This document shows, one piece after another, positions 10,346 through 24,000 of a stretch of DNA of 64,000 nt. The notes under the pieces are model-generated. The model was not told where the DNA came from and did not search any database. It worked only from the letters and a program-made list of their open reading frames with translations. This DNA is from Rotaria sordida (Eukaryota > Rotifera > Eurotatoria > Philodinida > Philodinidae), in contig CAJNOL010000114.1 of assembly GCA_905250125.1 (NCBI GenBank), positions 108,279-172,278 of the forward strand. The letters run 5' to 3'. Position 1 is the first letter of the stretch. The number at the start of each line of letters is the position of its first letter. The translations under genes and the position numbers were made by a program.

Positions 10346-13300
10346 CACACACTGAACATTAATATATATAGATAATGATCAGAATGTTGTTGTGATGCAA
10401 TAGACATTCTGAAAAAACGTTTCTAAAGGTATATCGTAATTTTTGTTTCGATCAATATTATTTAGCCAACAAAGTAAAATATATTGAATAGAAGTATCAA
10501 CGAATAAATTGTATGTATATTTATTGTGTTCCGTGAATGTAGTGATTTTCTCCCTAGTGAAACATCTTGTAATCAAGATCTTGGCCAAGATATAAGGTGC
10601 AGAGCTATAAGTAGATTTTGAAAGTTTGGGTAGAAGATAATCTAATTATCTTGAGCCAAGATCTCTGTAATAAGATCCTGCGTATAAATTCATCTGATTC
10701 GATTATCATAAAAGAACGTGTATTCTTAAAATCTTGTGAAAGATCTTGATTTAATAATATTTTTAAAAATTATTTTATAACTTCTTGGAATTAGATTTGC
10801 TGAATCACTTAAAAAAATCCAATCTTCATTGAAAAATATTCATGAAACCAACAATTTAGAAACTTTTTTCAATTGACCATTGACTACTAAATTGACTTGT
10901 TGTGTTTACAGAATAAATCTGACTTCAAAATCAGTTTCAAACACCAAATTTGAGATAAGATAGGCTATTTCAGAAGTATTTCGATGCATTCATAAATGAA
11001 TTTTAGTGATAATTTTGAATCATAGATATTTTAGGCAAGATGTTATAAATCTCTACCTAAGATCTAGTTACAGATCTTGCTACATACTCACTTTTCTATA
11101 TCTTGTATCTTGACCAAGATCTTACTTTCAAAATGTTGCACTAGGGCTTGTAACGTTAAAAGTGCAATCGAAAGTGAGGGATATAATGATCACTCGATAA
11201 CTACTTAGCACATGTAAACATGAATACTAATAACTAAAGGCGAATTCAAAAAATTGAAGAAGATTTTTTCAGTCAATATAGTGTGGATATATGAGATTGA
11301 TTTGATTTTAATAATAAATAAATAAATAAATAGTCATGAAAGAGAAAACTAATGTTCTTGCATGAAGCAGCATGCACATTATAAAATGGCATAAACTGAC
11401 ATGTCAACGCAGAATAGATTTGATAATAATTTTCGTACATATGATATTTTTGTATTGAGATGGAAAGTTTATAAAAATTCTAGTCATCTTCTAGGTACAC
11501 GCCAATAAGACATTGGAATTTCCATGTAACTCCTATATCTTGTGTAGATACGCAAGAGTATTGCATGAAACTATTTGCAAGCATAAAACTATGCACCATC
11601 TTGGATGTTTTATTTTAAAACTTATAAAATTGTATTTCCATGCATCTATTTGTGATATGCACGTCTATGCATCTGCTATTATCTTGTATTTATGCTCAAC
11701 AGTTACAAATATTTGGAATAAATTGCATCTTCATGTATAAGATATGATGACTTGCAAAAATGATTTAGAAGTAAACGCGGGTTTCTGAAAGTTTCCTGCA
11801 ACTGCATGTGTTCTTAAAGGTTTCGCGTTCAATTGAGATGGTAATCAGAGATGAATAATGTCTATAATAAATCTGATGTATCTTCTATTTTAATAAGATA
11901 TATAATATTTTTTAAAATTCAATATAACCCCAAGATTAAACACCCTATAAATATATTGAGGTAGATAATGTATATAATATAACTTATGTTCTTGAATGAG
12001 AAGATCTTGTTAGAATAAGATTGAGGATGTGTGGTTGAGAATCCAATGATTATTATGAACGTGTTTTGTTAGTTTTCTTATTCAGTTGTAACATGTTTCC
12101 CGCATGATGTTCTAAGAGGCGCCTTGGTTTTTTTTGAGACTCGCTAAATTCTCGTGGTTTGACGATAAGAGGGAGATTCTTTTTCCAAAATTTAGTTTGA
12201 AATGAAAAAGACTATAGATTGAAACCATGAAAAAACTATCAGTTTCGAAATCAACCAATAAGATGAAAGTTTTTTATTTTCCTGTTTACAATCTTCTATC
12301 GTAGCGCTACAAAATCAGATAAAAACCATAAAATAAGACAAAATTTGTTAGTAAAATGAGTTTTCTTCTAGATTCCAGAAGTATGCAGAGAACTTTTTCA
12401 GTCAAATATGTTCTTAAAACTTTTTAGCTTTCGGTAGATATTTTGAAGGGAATATGTTTTTGAGAGGTTTGTAATAGACACTTTCTTCTTTCTAACAAGA
12501 AAATTATCAAATATTCACATCGAATTGTTGTCATGCTATACTGAAAACAAAATTAATGCAGAACTTTTGCACCATTCGCTAGCTTAATTCTATAAAATCT
12601 AGTCAAAATACAGAACTGTAAAATTTCCAGTTTACAGTTGAAAACAGTCTTTTTTTTAACCTTGAAATCACTCGAAGAATGTGGACAAATTGTTCGTCGG
12701 AAAATATGAAAATTGTCTATCAAAGAAATTCGTGACGTAGAAGATATGAAGAAAAGGAAAATATAAAATAATAAATAATAAATAATGCAAATATTAGCAT
12801 TGAGAACGATAAAATAATGATGAAAAAATGTTTCATGTGAATGTAGAATTAGTTATATTCAGTCGGTCATTGTTGGTCGATATGTTGGTACAATGAACAC
12901 CAATATGAACTGTTATAGAAGGTCTATATGAAAAGCGTTTTATAATTTTCTAGCTAATGTATTTTTCTTCTCAAGTGTTCGAGTAACTAAACTATGAAAT
13001 GTTTAAGACAAAAATTTGAATAAAAATGAAATAGATCATTTTATATAAATTAGATAAACAATTAATTATAATACTAATTCTATGTTTACTTTTCATACTT
13101 TTTAAAATGAATTTCAATTGAAAATCTTGCATAGTTTCATATGTCTTCACTTTCAATTATTTCGAATAAGTTTTATAACTTTAAAAATCTTTTCGTTTTC
13201 GCCAAAGAAATTTACATTTCTTCTATCTATAAAATCACCATAATTATAACAAATTAGAATTTGGACTCTTTTTTTTTTTAAATTTCATAGACTAACAATA

Positions 13301-15340
13301 AAAATAAGTAAATAAATATCCAAACAAACATAATATATGTCGGAAAATAAATGATAACTCGAGTATTCTTCCAATATTTGCATCTGTTCTTGTCATTTTG
13401 AAAAAAAATCTTTTTTATTAACTTTTTATTTCCTAGAAAAGTCTGCATTTATATTAAACCAACCGGCTATTCGATAGGAATTTCGACGCATAGTTTTCAA
13501 CTTCTAATTGACATCGAAATTTTCTATCGAGTCATCGAATTCCCACTTTCCGATAGGTCGAAAGCTCTGCATTAGGTCATTTTGACGGTCAGTTTTCTAT
13601 GAAATCGAAATTTGATCAATATAAGAAAGACTTTATCCGATAGATCCTTCAATATCGACTCGTCGAAACCTATTAAATATACGTGCAGGAAGAAATTCCA
13701 ACATGAATGGGGACTATTTAGTTTCATCAAACATCTTAACTAAATATGAAGTTTTATTTATCTCTAAAAGTCATCTTTTCAATTCATTAAAAACAGAAGA
13801 ATTTGACGATTATATTTGTTTTTTTTAACACATTCTATTATTTAATAAAAAAAACAAACTTTTCTACGTTTCTAGATAAAGAAAAAAACAATGTTTGAAT
13901 TTGAGATCAGATATAAAGAGTTTATTCGATAAATATGAGATTTGATGATAAAATGATTTGTATGATTAAGTATTAAATCAATATTTAGAAGTTTTTTCAA
14001 AGGTTCTCTTATATAGAATATATATTAATAACATATACCTCGATTCTCTTTCTTTGATATCTTCTATATGATTATTTCGTTTCTATTATTTATCTTCTTT
14101 TGATCTTGATTAACTTATATATATTCTTTTCTATTTTTCTCATTGTTTTCAAATTCGTATAAATACACTCATCTTTCAAAGAATAAACGGAGAGAGAAGA
14201 TAAATATGCGCATCTTTAATTGTGTTTCATTACTCCTTGTGAATATCAATCCTAACAGATTTAAAATGCAAAAATTCATTTATTATTGTATCTTCATCCA
14301 TAATGTTGAAAGATTTTAGTTTTCATCAATTGATGTTAAATATTGTTTAGAAAATTATGAAATCTATACCGAACATAATTAATTCTGCTAAGATCGTTAA
14401 ATAAAAGTAAAAGACATTTCAAAATCGGTTTTTGAAGAAAGTTTCATCTTAATAAAAATTAGATTGATTAGATGAAAATGATATTGTGCTAGGTTTGTTA
14501 CTCTTGAAGCACTAAGAACGATGAATATTCTTTCAATAGGTTCCTTCTCACCGAGTACCCGAAACCTTGGTTAGTGTCAACATGTCGAGAAGCGCTCGAC
14601 AAGTGAAAAATGAGTAATTGATAAGATGCACTACTTTTCAAGTGCTTTACATAAAATAGTTGTCGAGGGGCTCGATATTCAAACAGAACGAACAAAAAAA
14701 AATATATATATGTCAAATTTGCAACTACTCGTTGTGCCCAACGTATGGTTATCAAAGTCTGTTTGTTGGTCATTTTTATATATAGAACACAACCGAATAC
14801 ATTTAAATAGACAAATTTTCAATTTTGTTTTTTTTTAATGAATTTTTAGTATCATACTTTGCTATTATTTGAGTGATACTATTTTTATGTTAATCTATAT
14901 CCATTGGGTAAACAAGTAACGCTCGTCGGTCTGACTCGATTAATCCTCGACTGAATTTTGAAGACTACATTTATATATTACTTAACCCTATTGAGACTAT
15001 TTTTGAGAATATCAAATATCTACATGTAGATCTGATATTATGCTTTAAAGGTCATTTATAATAGTATACTCACCTTATAGCTATAGTGATTTTCACAAAT
15101 AAAGACCCCGTTGTTATCGATTTATTCGTGAAACAAGATTGTTTATTAGTTAACCTCATTAAATAATTTCCGGTGTATCAAAGAGTTAAAAAGTGTCTTA
15201 AATTGCTTTTCTATTTATAAAAATCTAGATACATATTCGAATAAGGTTATTCCATGACACCTATATTTGCATTTGGTCTTGAGTCTGATACACTTAGATT
15301 CAGTACTTTTCGACAAAAACACCACACCAAAAATAAAAAT

Positions 15341-15525
15341 TCTGAAAATTAATCACGGATTTCGACTCCCTGCCCCTAGATCAAACTTTATAAAAAATGA
15401 TTTTTTTTCTTAAAAAGAACCTTTCTTTGCCTAAAAAAAAGTGAAACTCAATATTTCGAAAAACTGATTAAAGATTTGGATTCTCTGACCCCGATTATCT
15501 TTGGCTAAACTTTATAAGAAAATTC
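15341..15525 (+). repeat. Two degenerate units of a dispersed ~85-95-bp repeat
   Basis: Two units, starting near 15341 and 15458, share the order AAAAACTGAT, GATTTxGGATTC, CTGxCCCC, then AACTTTATAA. The same word order appears in three tandem units at about 43216-43460. See that entry. Confidence 0.5.
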
Positions 15526-16576
15526 CTATAGATGGACTGTACACGTGACTGCAAACAAACATATAAATAAACTCATTTTATTTCATATGACCTTCTCTAC
15601 AATCGAGGGAATCAATACCTTTCATTAAAAATAAATTGAGTATATTAATAATAGATTGATTGTTTGAAGACTAAGAATTCTTATCAAGACAAGCAAAAAA
15701 AAGTATTATGATACCATCATTGAATGACATACTCATTTTTAACTTTGTGCAGTGTGCAGATTGAAGGGTCAGCGCTTCTCCGAATAATTGGTTGGCTTTC
15801 CTGAATTTTATGGTTATCGTATCATATCCTATGTACTTATGCTTCGAAAACTAGGTAATCTCCTCGACGGAAGAGAAAATCTAGATAAAATAGAGACTTG
15901 GTAACATATTAATAAAATATTGATTTTTTCAAGCGAACTATATTTGGTTTAGATCTTTATTAAATCACAGAAACATGTTGATAGATGAGGGCACTTTGCT
16001 GAGAACAATATGTTTTGAAATGTATCAAAGGCAGTATTAGTTTATCTGTGGACCTTTTCTTTTGAATTGGTTGAAAAGAGCGATCAACTTGAACAGTTAT
16101 CTTCGTTCGTTTAAAAATCGATTAGTAAATAAAAACTAAGATTACTAAAATAATAATAAAATTTGATATAAAAAGAATAAATTGAAAAAAAATATTTATT
16201 TTGAAATAATGATTGGTGGTCTATAAAAAGAAATAAACATTAATTATACATTGATTAATAGAAATTGAGACTTTTATAGAGAATTAAAATCGGAATTATT
16301 AAACAACAAAGTTTTTTTAAAAATGACAAAAAAAAAACCAGGTTAAAATATATGAAAAAATGTCGAAATATGAATTTACTATATAACACACATTTTACAT
16401 ACCGATGGATAAAATTTTTGAGCAAAAAAGAAAAAAAAAAAAAGAAAAAAAATCCATAATTGGACAAGTTGAGAGCAAAGTCTATTATTAAAATAGTTTA
16501 TCGACAATTGATTAATCTTTTAAGACAATCATCATATGATAATCGTAATGTAGATGATTTTCTATAATTATCATTT

Positions 16577-16676
16577 NNNNNNNNNNNNNNNNNNNNNNNN
16601 NNNNNNNNNNNNNNNNNNNNNNNNNNNNNNNNNNNNNNNNNNNNNNNNNNNNNNNNNNNNNNNNNNNNNNNNNNNN
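16577..16676. other. 100-N assembly gap
   Basis: Exactly 100 Ns, a conventional scaffold gap of unknown true size. Flanks are AT-rich and non-coding. Confidence 0.98.
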
Positions 16677-18081
16677 AAAAAAAAACTACATCGTCAAGCC
16701 CAATAGAACATACTATTATCTATCTGTAAATATATGTTGAAAACGAATGATATTCCAATGGATTATCACAGAAAGATAAGAAAACCTGTTTATACAAGCC
16801 TTGTCTTACTATATTTGTACTCATATTCATGTATAAATAATCAACAATACAGATAAATTATAATAAACGACATGGATAATTAACTGTATCTTTAATTGTT
16901 CACTATAATATTGTTATTCTTACATATTTCCTTTTCTAATTGATATCTATGTTTTATTTCCCGTTAAACAAGTTTTATTCTCAAAACTATAAAATAACGT
17001 TTAAATAGAACATAGAAAAACATATCGTTTCTTGAATTATACTTGACACATATAATATAATATATTAAAAGAATAAATGAATTCTGGTTTATTGAAGATT
17101 ATTCGAAGAAAAAAAATATTCACAGTTATGTTGAAAACAATGTTTTCGCATGTTTATTAATAGAAAATGACTAGTAAAGAATATATAGATATACCTTTAG
17201 CTTGTTGTTTTGTTTTTTTTGTTTCAAGATAATTATATAAATAAGTGAAATATTTCTAGGTTTGCATTTGCATGATAGATAATAATTGTTCTATTAAAAG
17301 AAAAAAATTAATTTGTTACAATGATTACACACATAATGCATGTTTAGAAAATGGTTCTACATATTTAAATATATGAATAAATCCCTTATGGAATAACACA
17401 CACCGTTGACATTAACATGTTTTAGATAAAAAAAGTAACTGTTTAACTTGTCGATTTCACATTTTCTTATTTATGTGCTAAAGAGAAAAAAAAAAGATTC
17501 TATCCAAGTAAAGGTAAACCATATTTATTATTAATTAATATCATTCTATCAAGAAAAAAAAAAACCTTGATGTTTTATCTTAAAAAAACAACGTCAATCT
17601 AATTTATTTAAACATAAATAACTATATTTATTATCAGTTATAAATATTTCTTAATTTAATTCAAAGATAATTTTACCGACACTATTTTCTAAGATCAACT
17701 CATTAACTTGCGACATCTACACCTTTTTTTTGTTAAAAAATAGAAAAACATTCAAGAAATCTAATATATAAATTTTCATGTGTTTTTATTTTGTTGTAAT
17801 TAAATATTTGTTTTCAATATTGAATTATTTAATAAATGATAGTATAACTCATCTGATATAAAATTATTGATATTCAAACCAATGAATTGCTTCTTTCTTT
17901 CTTTCTCTTTGCTCGTATCTCTACACGAAAAAACAAAATCTTTCGGCACACATAATCTGTTCGTTCGTTCGTTCATTGTGTGCATAAATTTTCTTCTTGA
18001 TCATAATTATAATCGTCTAGACACTTTTCTTTGCTTGTATTTTCTTTTCTTTTTCGCTCCACTTAAAAAGATTGTCTAAAG
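16677..18081. other. Intergenic, upstream region of TOP1
   Basis: AT-rich with homopolymer runs; no coding frame. The last ~250 bases before 18082 become pyrimidine-rich (TTTCTTTC and a GTTCGTTC repeat), as expected of a promoter and 5' UTR for the + strand topoisomerase gene. Confidence 0.4.
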
Positions 18082-21000
18082 ATGAGTTTAGCTACTCCAA
18101 AATTGTCACCTGTTCTTCTCAATACAAACAATAATAATAATAATAATAATAAATCACGAACATCAAATGGAAAAGATTCAAAATTAAATAATATTAATAA
18201 AAGTGAATCTATTAACGATTCAACAAGCAAACAAATAACTAAACCTTTACATTATAGTGACGAATCTGATGATGATGATAAACCATTGGTAATTGATATT
18301 AAACATATTTTATTATATATAATTGATTATACTTTGTTTCTACTTTAAGGCAATAAAAGTAGCTATTACTAATGGTCGATATTCAATGAGAGATTCAAAT
18401 AAAACACCTACAATTAAAAAAGAGGCTAAAGTTGAATCAACACCAATAATAGATTCTAGAAAAAGATCTTTAATAAAAAATGAAACAAGACCAGTTGTTA
18501 AACAAGAAGCTAAATCTGAACTAACATCATTTATTATTAAAAAAGAAGAAACACCACCAAAACGTAAAAATCTAAATATAGATTCCGATGATGATGATCT
18601 TCCATTGGTGAGTTTAATAGATTTATTATTTCTCTCAACTTCATTTTTAATAATTAATCATCATTGATATTAATTAGATTGTTTTACTATTCATTCGAAA
18701 TGATTTCATATACTTCCGGTGTATCAGTGTACTTATAGACTAATCGTATAATAGTGATCTTCGATTATTTTTCGATTGAAGAAGGTCACCATTTAAAAAG
18801 AACCGATCTCCACAAATCTAAATCTAAATGAGATTTATTGAAAATCTCATTGAATAAAAGTTAATATAATCACGATTTAATCATGTTTTATAAAAGCTAA
18901 TCTATTTTATTGATAATCGATCTCTACAAAGTGGAAAAGTCTAAGATGATCATACCTTCACCGTTTGTCTACAGATTCCGTATTTAGATAAATACACCTT
19001 TGATCATGATGACGGTTACATTCCTAGTAGTCGATATAGAATCAACGAGGGAAAGTGAGGTTCGCCAATCCTAATATCTCACCACCTTTTCATACTGAAA
19101 GTTAATATTGATAGGATCCACAGATGGTATTCGAAACAGCTGTTTCTCACCAATTAGTAGAACAAAATATACCGATGTTCGGGTCAAAGAAAAGAAGAGC
19201 CTGGATTGGCCCGGACAAGCCTAGTTTTTATTCTTATTATAGCTTCTCGCAATCTGACTGGTCGATAGAAAAATGTTATCAATCAATCAGATTTCAGCAG
19301 GATTTTTTCCTCTATAGTAAGGGCAAAACATAGGCCTGTTCGGACTAATCCAGAATCCTCGTTCATTTGACCCGAACGTTGGTATATTTTCTCCTTAGAA
19401 TAAATGAAAAAGAGGTATCTCAAATATCAGCTGTACATTCCTATCAGTACTACCTTTCAGTAGCAAAAGGTATGTGTTGGGGTTCTGGACAAAGACTTTC
19501 TCCTTGTGAACAGCACGTCAGTGTGTTTTATTTTGTTGTAAGATTCGTTGATTTGTGTGTAGGAAGAATTTGTATATAATAATTAAATTAAAATCTAATT
19601 AATTTCAGGCAAAGAAAGTTAAAAATCATTTATCTACTAAAGAGAGAAAATCAAATTCTACAACAAAAGTTATTAAAAAAGAAAAAAAGTCCGATATTAA
19701 ACGATCATCATTAACAACAAATATAAAAAAAGAAAAATTAACACCAAACTCATCACCAATCAAACAAACAAATGGAAAACGTAAAAAGAAAGAAGAAGAA
19801 GAAGATATTTGGGAATGGTAATTTTTATAAATTATTTTTAAATTTATTTAAATGAAATTTTTTCTTTAAGGTGGAAAGAAGAAAAATATACAGATGGTAG
19901 AAAATGGACAACACTTGAACATAATGGTCCATTATTTCCACCACCATATGAACCATTACCAAATAATATTAAATTTTTTTATAATGGTTTGTTTTTTTTT
20001 TATTTTATAATATTTAATAAAAAAAAAGATTCTATTAGGTATAGAAATAAAATTAAAAGAAGAATCTGAAGAAATAATGACATTTTATGCTCGTATGATT
20101 GATCATGATTATACAAGAAAAGATATATTTAATAATAATTTTATGTCAGATTGGAGAAAATCAATGACACAATCTGAACGTGAATTAATAAAAGATATTA
20201 AAAAATGTGATTTTACACAAGTTGCTAATTATTTTAAAGAACAAACAGAACAAAGAAAATTAATGAGTAAAGAAGATAAAAAAAAATTAAAAGATGATAA
20301 TGAAATAATTCGAAAACAATATGGATTTTGTATATGGGATAAACATCGACAACCAGTTGGAAATTATAAAATTGAACCACCAGGACTTTTTCGTGGTCGA
20401 GGTGAACATCCGAAAATGGGTTCTCTTAAAAAACGTATTCATCCAGAAGATATTATTATTAATATTGGTAAACAATCACAAATACCTAAACCACCTCAAG
20501 GACATCATTGGAAAGAAATTCGACATGATAATAAAGTTTCATGGTTAGTTATGTGGACGGAAAATGTACGTGGAAATAATAAATATATTATGTTAAATCC
20601 TTCATCACGTGTTAAGGTTAAATATCGCTTCTTTTTTTTTATTAAATTAATTTATATTATTTTATTTTTCTAGGGTGAAAGAGATTGGCAAAAATATGAA
20701 AAAGCTCGAAAACTTCATAGAATTATTGATAAAATACGTGAAAATTATCAAATTGATTGGAAAAGTAAAGAAATGCGTATACGTCAACGTGCTGTTGCAC
20801 TTTATTTTATTGATAAAGTAAATAAATTTATTTATTATATGAATAATTAAATAAAAAATTTCTTTTTAATTAAAGCTTGCTCTCAGAGTTGGAAATGAAA
20901 AAGATGAAGATGAAGCTGATACTGTTGGTTGTTGTTCATTACGTATTGAACATATTCAATTATTTGATAATACTGACAATATTGGAGAGAATATTGTACA

Positions 21001-24000
21001 ATTTGATTTTCTTGGCAAAGATAGTATCAGGTACATTTTTCAACTAATATCACTTTCTTTTTTTCACTAGATTAACATCAACGAGGGAAACAGAAGTTAC
21101 AGATCCATCTTTTTATCAACTCGGACTCAAATCCAAGTTTTTTTTTCATCAATACCTTTCACCCTTCGTATACATTAACAACTGAACGATCAAGGTTTTA
21201 ACGATTTATTCCCTACTTTCCCTACAGTTATATCTTGTTGCTAGATTTCTCATCTGAGCAATACCGGGTACACAAAAACGTTCTATAGGACTCAATAAAA
21301 AATAAAATATTGGATTAGGGTATGATTACACTTTACGATCCGTCGGTAAGAAAGTTATTAGGGATGTGTAATGAAGGTCGAAGAATAATATAATACTCTT
21401 TTATGTTCTAAGATAAAAATAAGAGAGACTTATTGATATTTTACAAAAAGTTTTATTTTTGAAAAAGTCTTAGAGAAAGTTTTTATAGTCAAAACAGTTC
21501 CTATCCATTTCAAAATAGAGAGCGAGTAATTCCGAGTCGAATAGTTCGAGAACGGAAGCAACTATGGATCTACGGTTTTCACCATTCAAAAGTTGACACT
21601 GAAGCACGTAAATCTATGGATCAATAGGATGAAAGTCTGATGAACATTTTCACGAGAGCTTTTGGAGTGCTTTGTGTGTACTCAAAAAGTGAGTACACTC
21701 TAGAATCGGTCAGTGTGTCCGGCCGTTAACACGATAACTTTCGAAAGGAGAGTCCGATCGCGATGAAATTTTCTACACAGTTCAGTCTTAACAATATCTC
21801 GGTCGAGAGAAGAAGATGAGAAGGATTGGCCGAGTCCTTCCTGAGTTATTGCAAAAATACTCATTTTTCCCTGCACCTTCCCTATGGAAAGATCGACCCA
21901 TCCCCACTTTCGTAAAAGACTTTTCCTTGAATAGTCACCTAAAACCCCAACTATTCGAAACCATTCGATAGAGAATTTCACGAGCTACAAAATGGTATAT
22001 AAAACATAAAGAAACAAGACGGTTGGCTCATCTATCACAAAGATAATTAAAGAGAACTAGGTTAGATTTTTGCCCACGATCTAATTGATTGAGAAATAGA
22101 GCTCTATCTTCCGATCACAGTGATGATACTTCGAGGTTTTCTGAGATGGAGAACTCGAATCTGTATTCCACTTCCATCGAAATACTATTGGTTGAGCAGT
22201 GACCAATAGAAATCAAGCTATAGGAAAAACGCCTTTCTTAGGGTAAATCAAGGGGAAGAGTTGAAATTTTCTCTGTATTCGGTCCCAAGTTCTATTGGTT
22301 TGGCAATACTCAATAGAAATCAACAGTTTAGAGGGTAGGTTCTCCAGTATAATTTTGATGTCCACACGTTCTAGAACGACTCATCTGTCTCATTCACTTT
22401 TCTTCAGTACACATAACTCTCGGATTTAAATCCGAAGTTTCCGCATTTATTTTCATTAGATTTTGAAGTTGAATTAAATCATTCGATAGAAAAAATTCTT
22501 CTCTTTCGATCAGCACAAGGCCGAGCTCGATAGTTTGCTCCATTCGGTAGTTATAAGCATTTTCCTGAGATGCTCCAAATCGACCAGGTGACGCGGAATC
22601 ATCCTTAAAACCATTACATTGTTAGGTTATCGACCATGCTGAATTCAGTGGTCAAGTTTGTTTTTTTATTTTAAAGTAATCTGAGATCATTATGAAAAAG
22701 TTTTCGTAAATTTTGGTTTTGCTGCTATTTGCCTTAAAGAACACGTATATTGAAACTTTTGATACAATGATCACAGATTACTTTGAAATAAAAAACAAAT
22801 GTCACCACTGAATTCATTGTGGTCGATTACCCATAAGTAATGCTTTTAATAGTGATTCCACGTCACCTGACCGATTTCGAGGGTCTCAGGAAAGTTCTTA
22901 TAGTTACCAAACGGAGCAAGCTATCGAGCTTCGCCTTGCGTAAATCGAAAGAAAAACAAATTTTTCTATCGAATGATTTAATTCAAGTTCAAAATCCAAC
23001 GAAAAAAATGTTCCAGAAGGTATCTTGAAAATGTCTAGCAGGCTTTCATCCTGTTGGTCTATTAGTGGGTAATGAAATTTTTCCATAGATTTACGTGTCT
23101 GGTGTCTGCTTTTTTAATCGTGAAAATCGTAGGTCCATAGCTACTTCCGTTTCCGAGTTATTCGACTCCTAATCACTCACCTTCTATTTTCAAATGGATA
23201 ATTGTCAAAATTAAGGTAAAAGTAAAGTGAAGTTAGTGTTATTAGTAGTGATTGGAATCATTATCGCCATAATTATAAGGTTAATAATAAAAATAAAAGT
23301 TGAAAATCTGAATTTTGTTGATCAGTGAGAGGTTGAAAAGCATCTCCCATTTCCATCCTTTCTTCTCCTGGTCTGTAAATTTCAATCTTACCTAAGTTGT
23401 TAAAGAAGTTTTTCATATAATCTTATACGAACTAGATAAGTATTGATGTACTGAGATAATTGTTAAGAGAGTAGATTTTCGTATATCCTAAAGAAAACTG
23501 TTCTGGTACTCGAGTGTATTGAAATGAATTGATTGACTAAGGATTCGTTAGATGTTGTAGAGTAATAAACATGAAATAGTGTTATTTAAAGAGTTGAAAT
23601 CAAGATAAAACAAATGTTTGTCCTCCATTAAAGGCCTCCTTCCTCAAAAATTGATCTCAGGTGAGGAAGATCGAAGTTGCATGAAATTTCCAGGGGTATA
23701 TAATGACGTTTAACAGAGATATTCAACAAACAAGGCTTAAAAATAGCTCGATCGTATCTTGAAGAATTTTCTGTGAACTTTTAATTTTTGTTTTGTTTGA
23801 AAGTTTTCTCGTAGTCGTTTGTATTTTTTAAGCAAAGAAAAAGGATGAGGAATTGAATGAGTCGAAAAAAAATGGTATAAGGAGTCCTAATTGTCAGGAA
23901 GAATATATCTATATAGATAATAGTTTTAAGGTTGGTAGTGTTGATAAGTTGAGATAAAAATGATATGATTATTTATTAATATGTAAATTTTATTGATAAT

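Larger units (their letters stand above)
9287..16576. other. Long gene-poor stretch with degenerate repeats
   Basis: No spliced or single-exon gene could be built. Contents: a C-rich, G-poor strand-skewed block at 10080-10345; a cluster of AAGATCTTG-type motifs at 10560-11130; a TGCA-rich patch at 11350-11810; CGATAG-rich sequence at 13450-13680; and a dispersed repeat at 15341-15525 that recurs at 43.2 kb. Open frames at 11513, 14498 and 14626 look like chance frames in repeats. Confidence 0.5.

Noticed and set aside
10027-10362. 111-residue frame rich in Thr, His, Ser and Leu
   Set aside because: It follows from the C-rich, G-poor composition of a degenerate repeat; no coding-like codon use or splice structure.
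11350-11810. TGCA/ATGCAT-rich patch as a possible regulatory array
   Set aside because: The words are short, irregularly spaced and in a frame without support; not distinguishable from local composition by eye.
21700-21981. 93-residue minus-strand frame in TOP1 intron 7
   Set aside because: Lies entirely in the insertion within the foldback element; not protein-like and no transposase motif.
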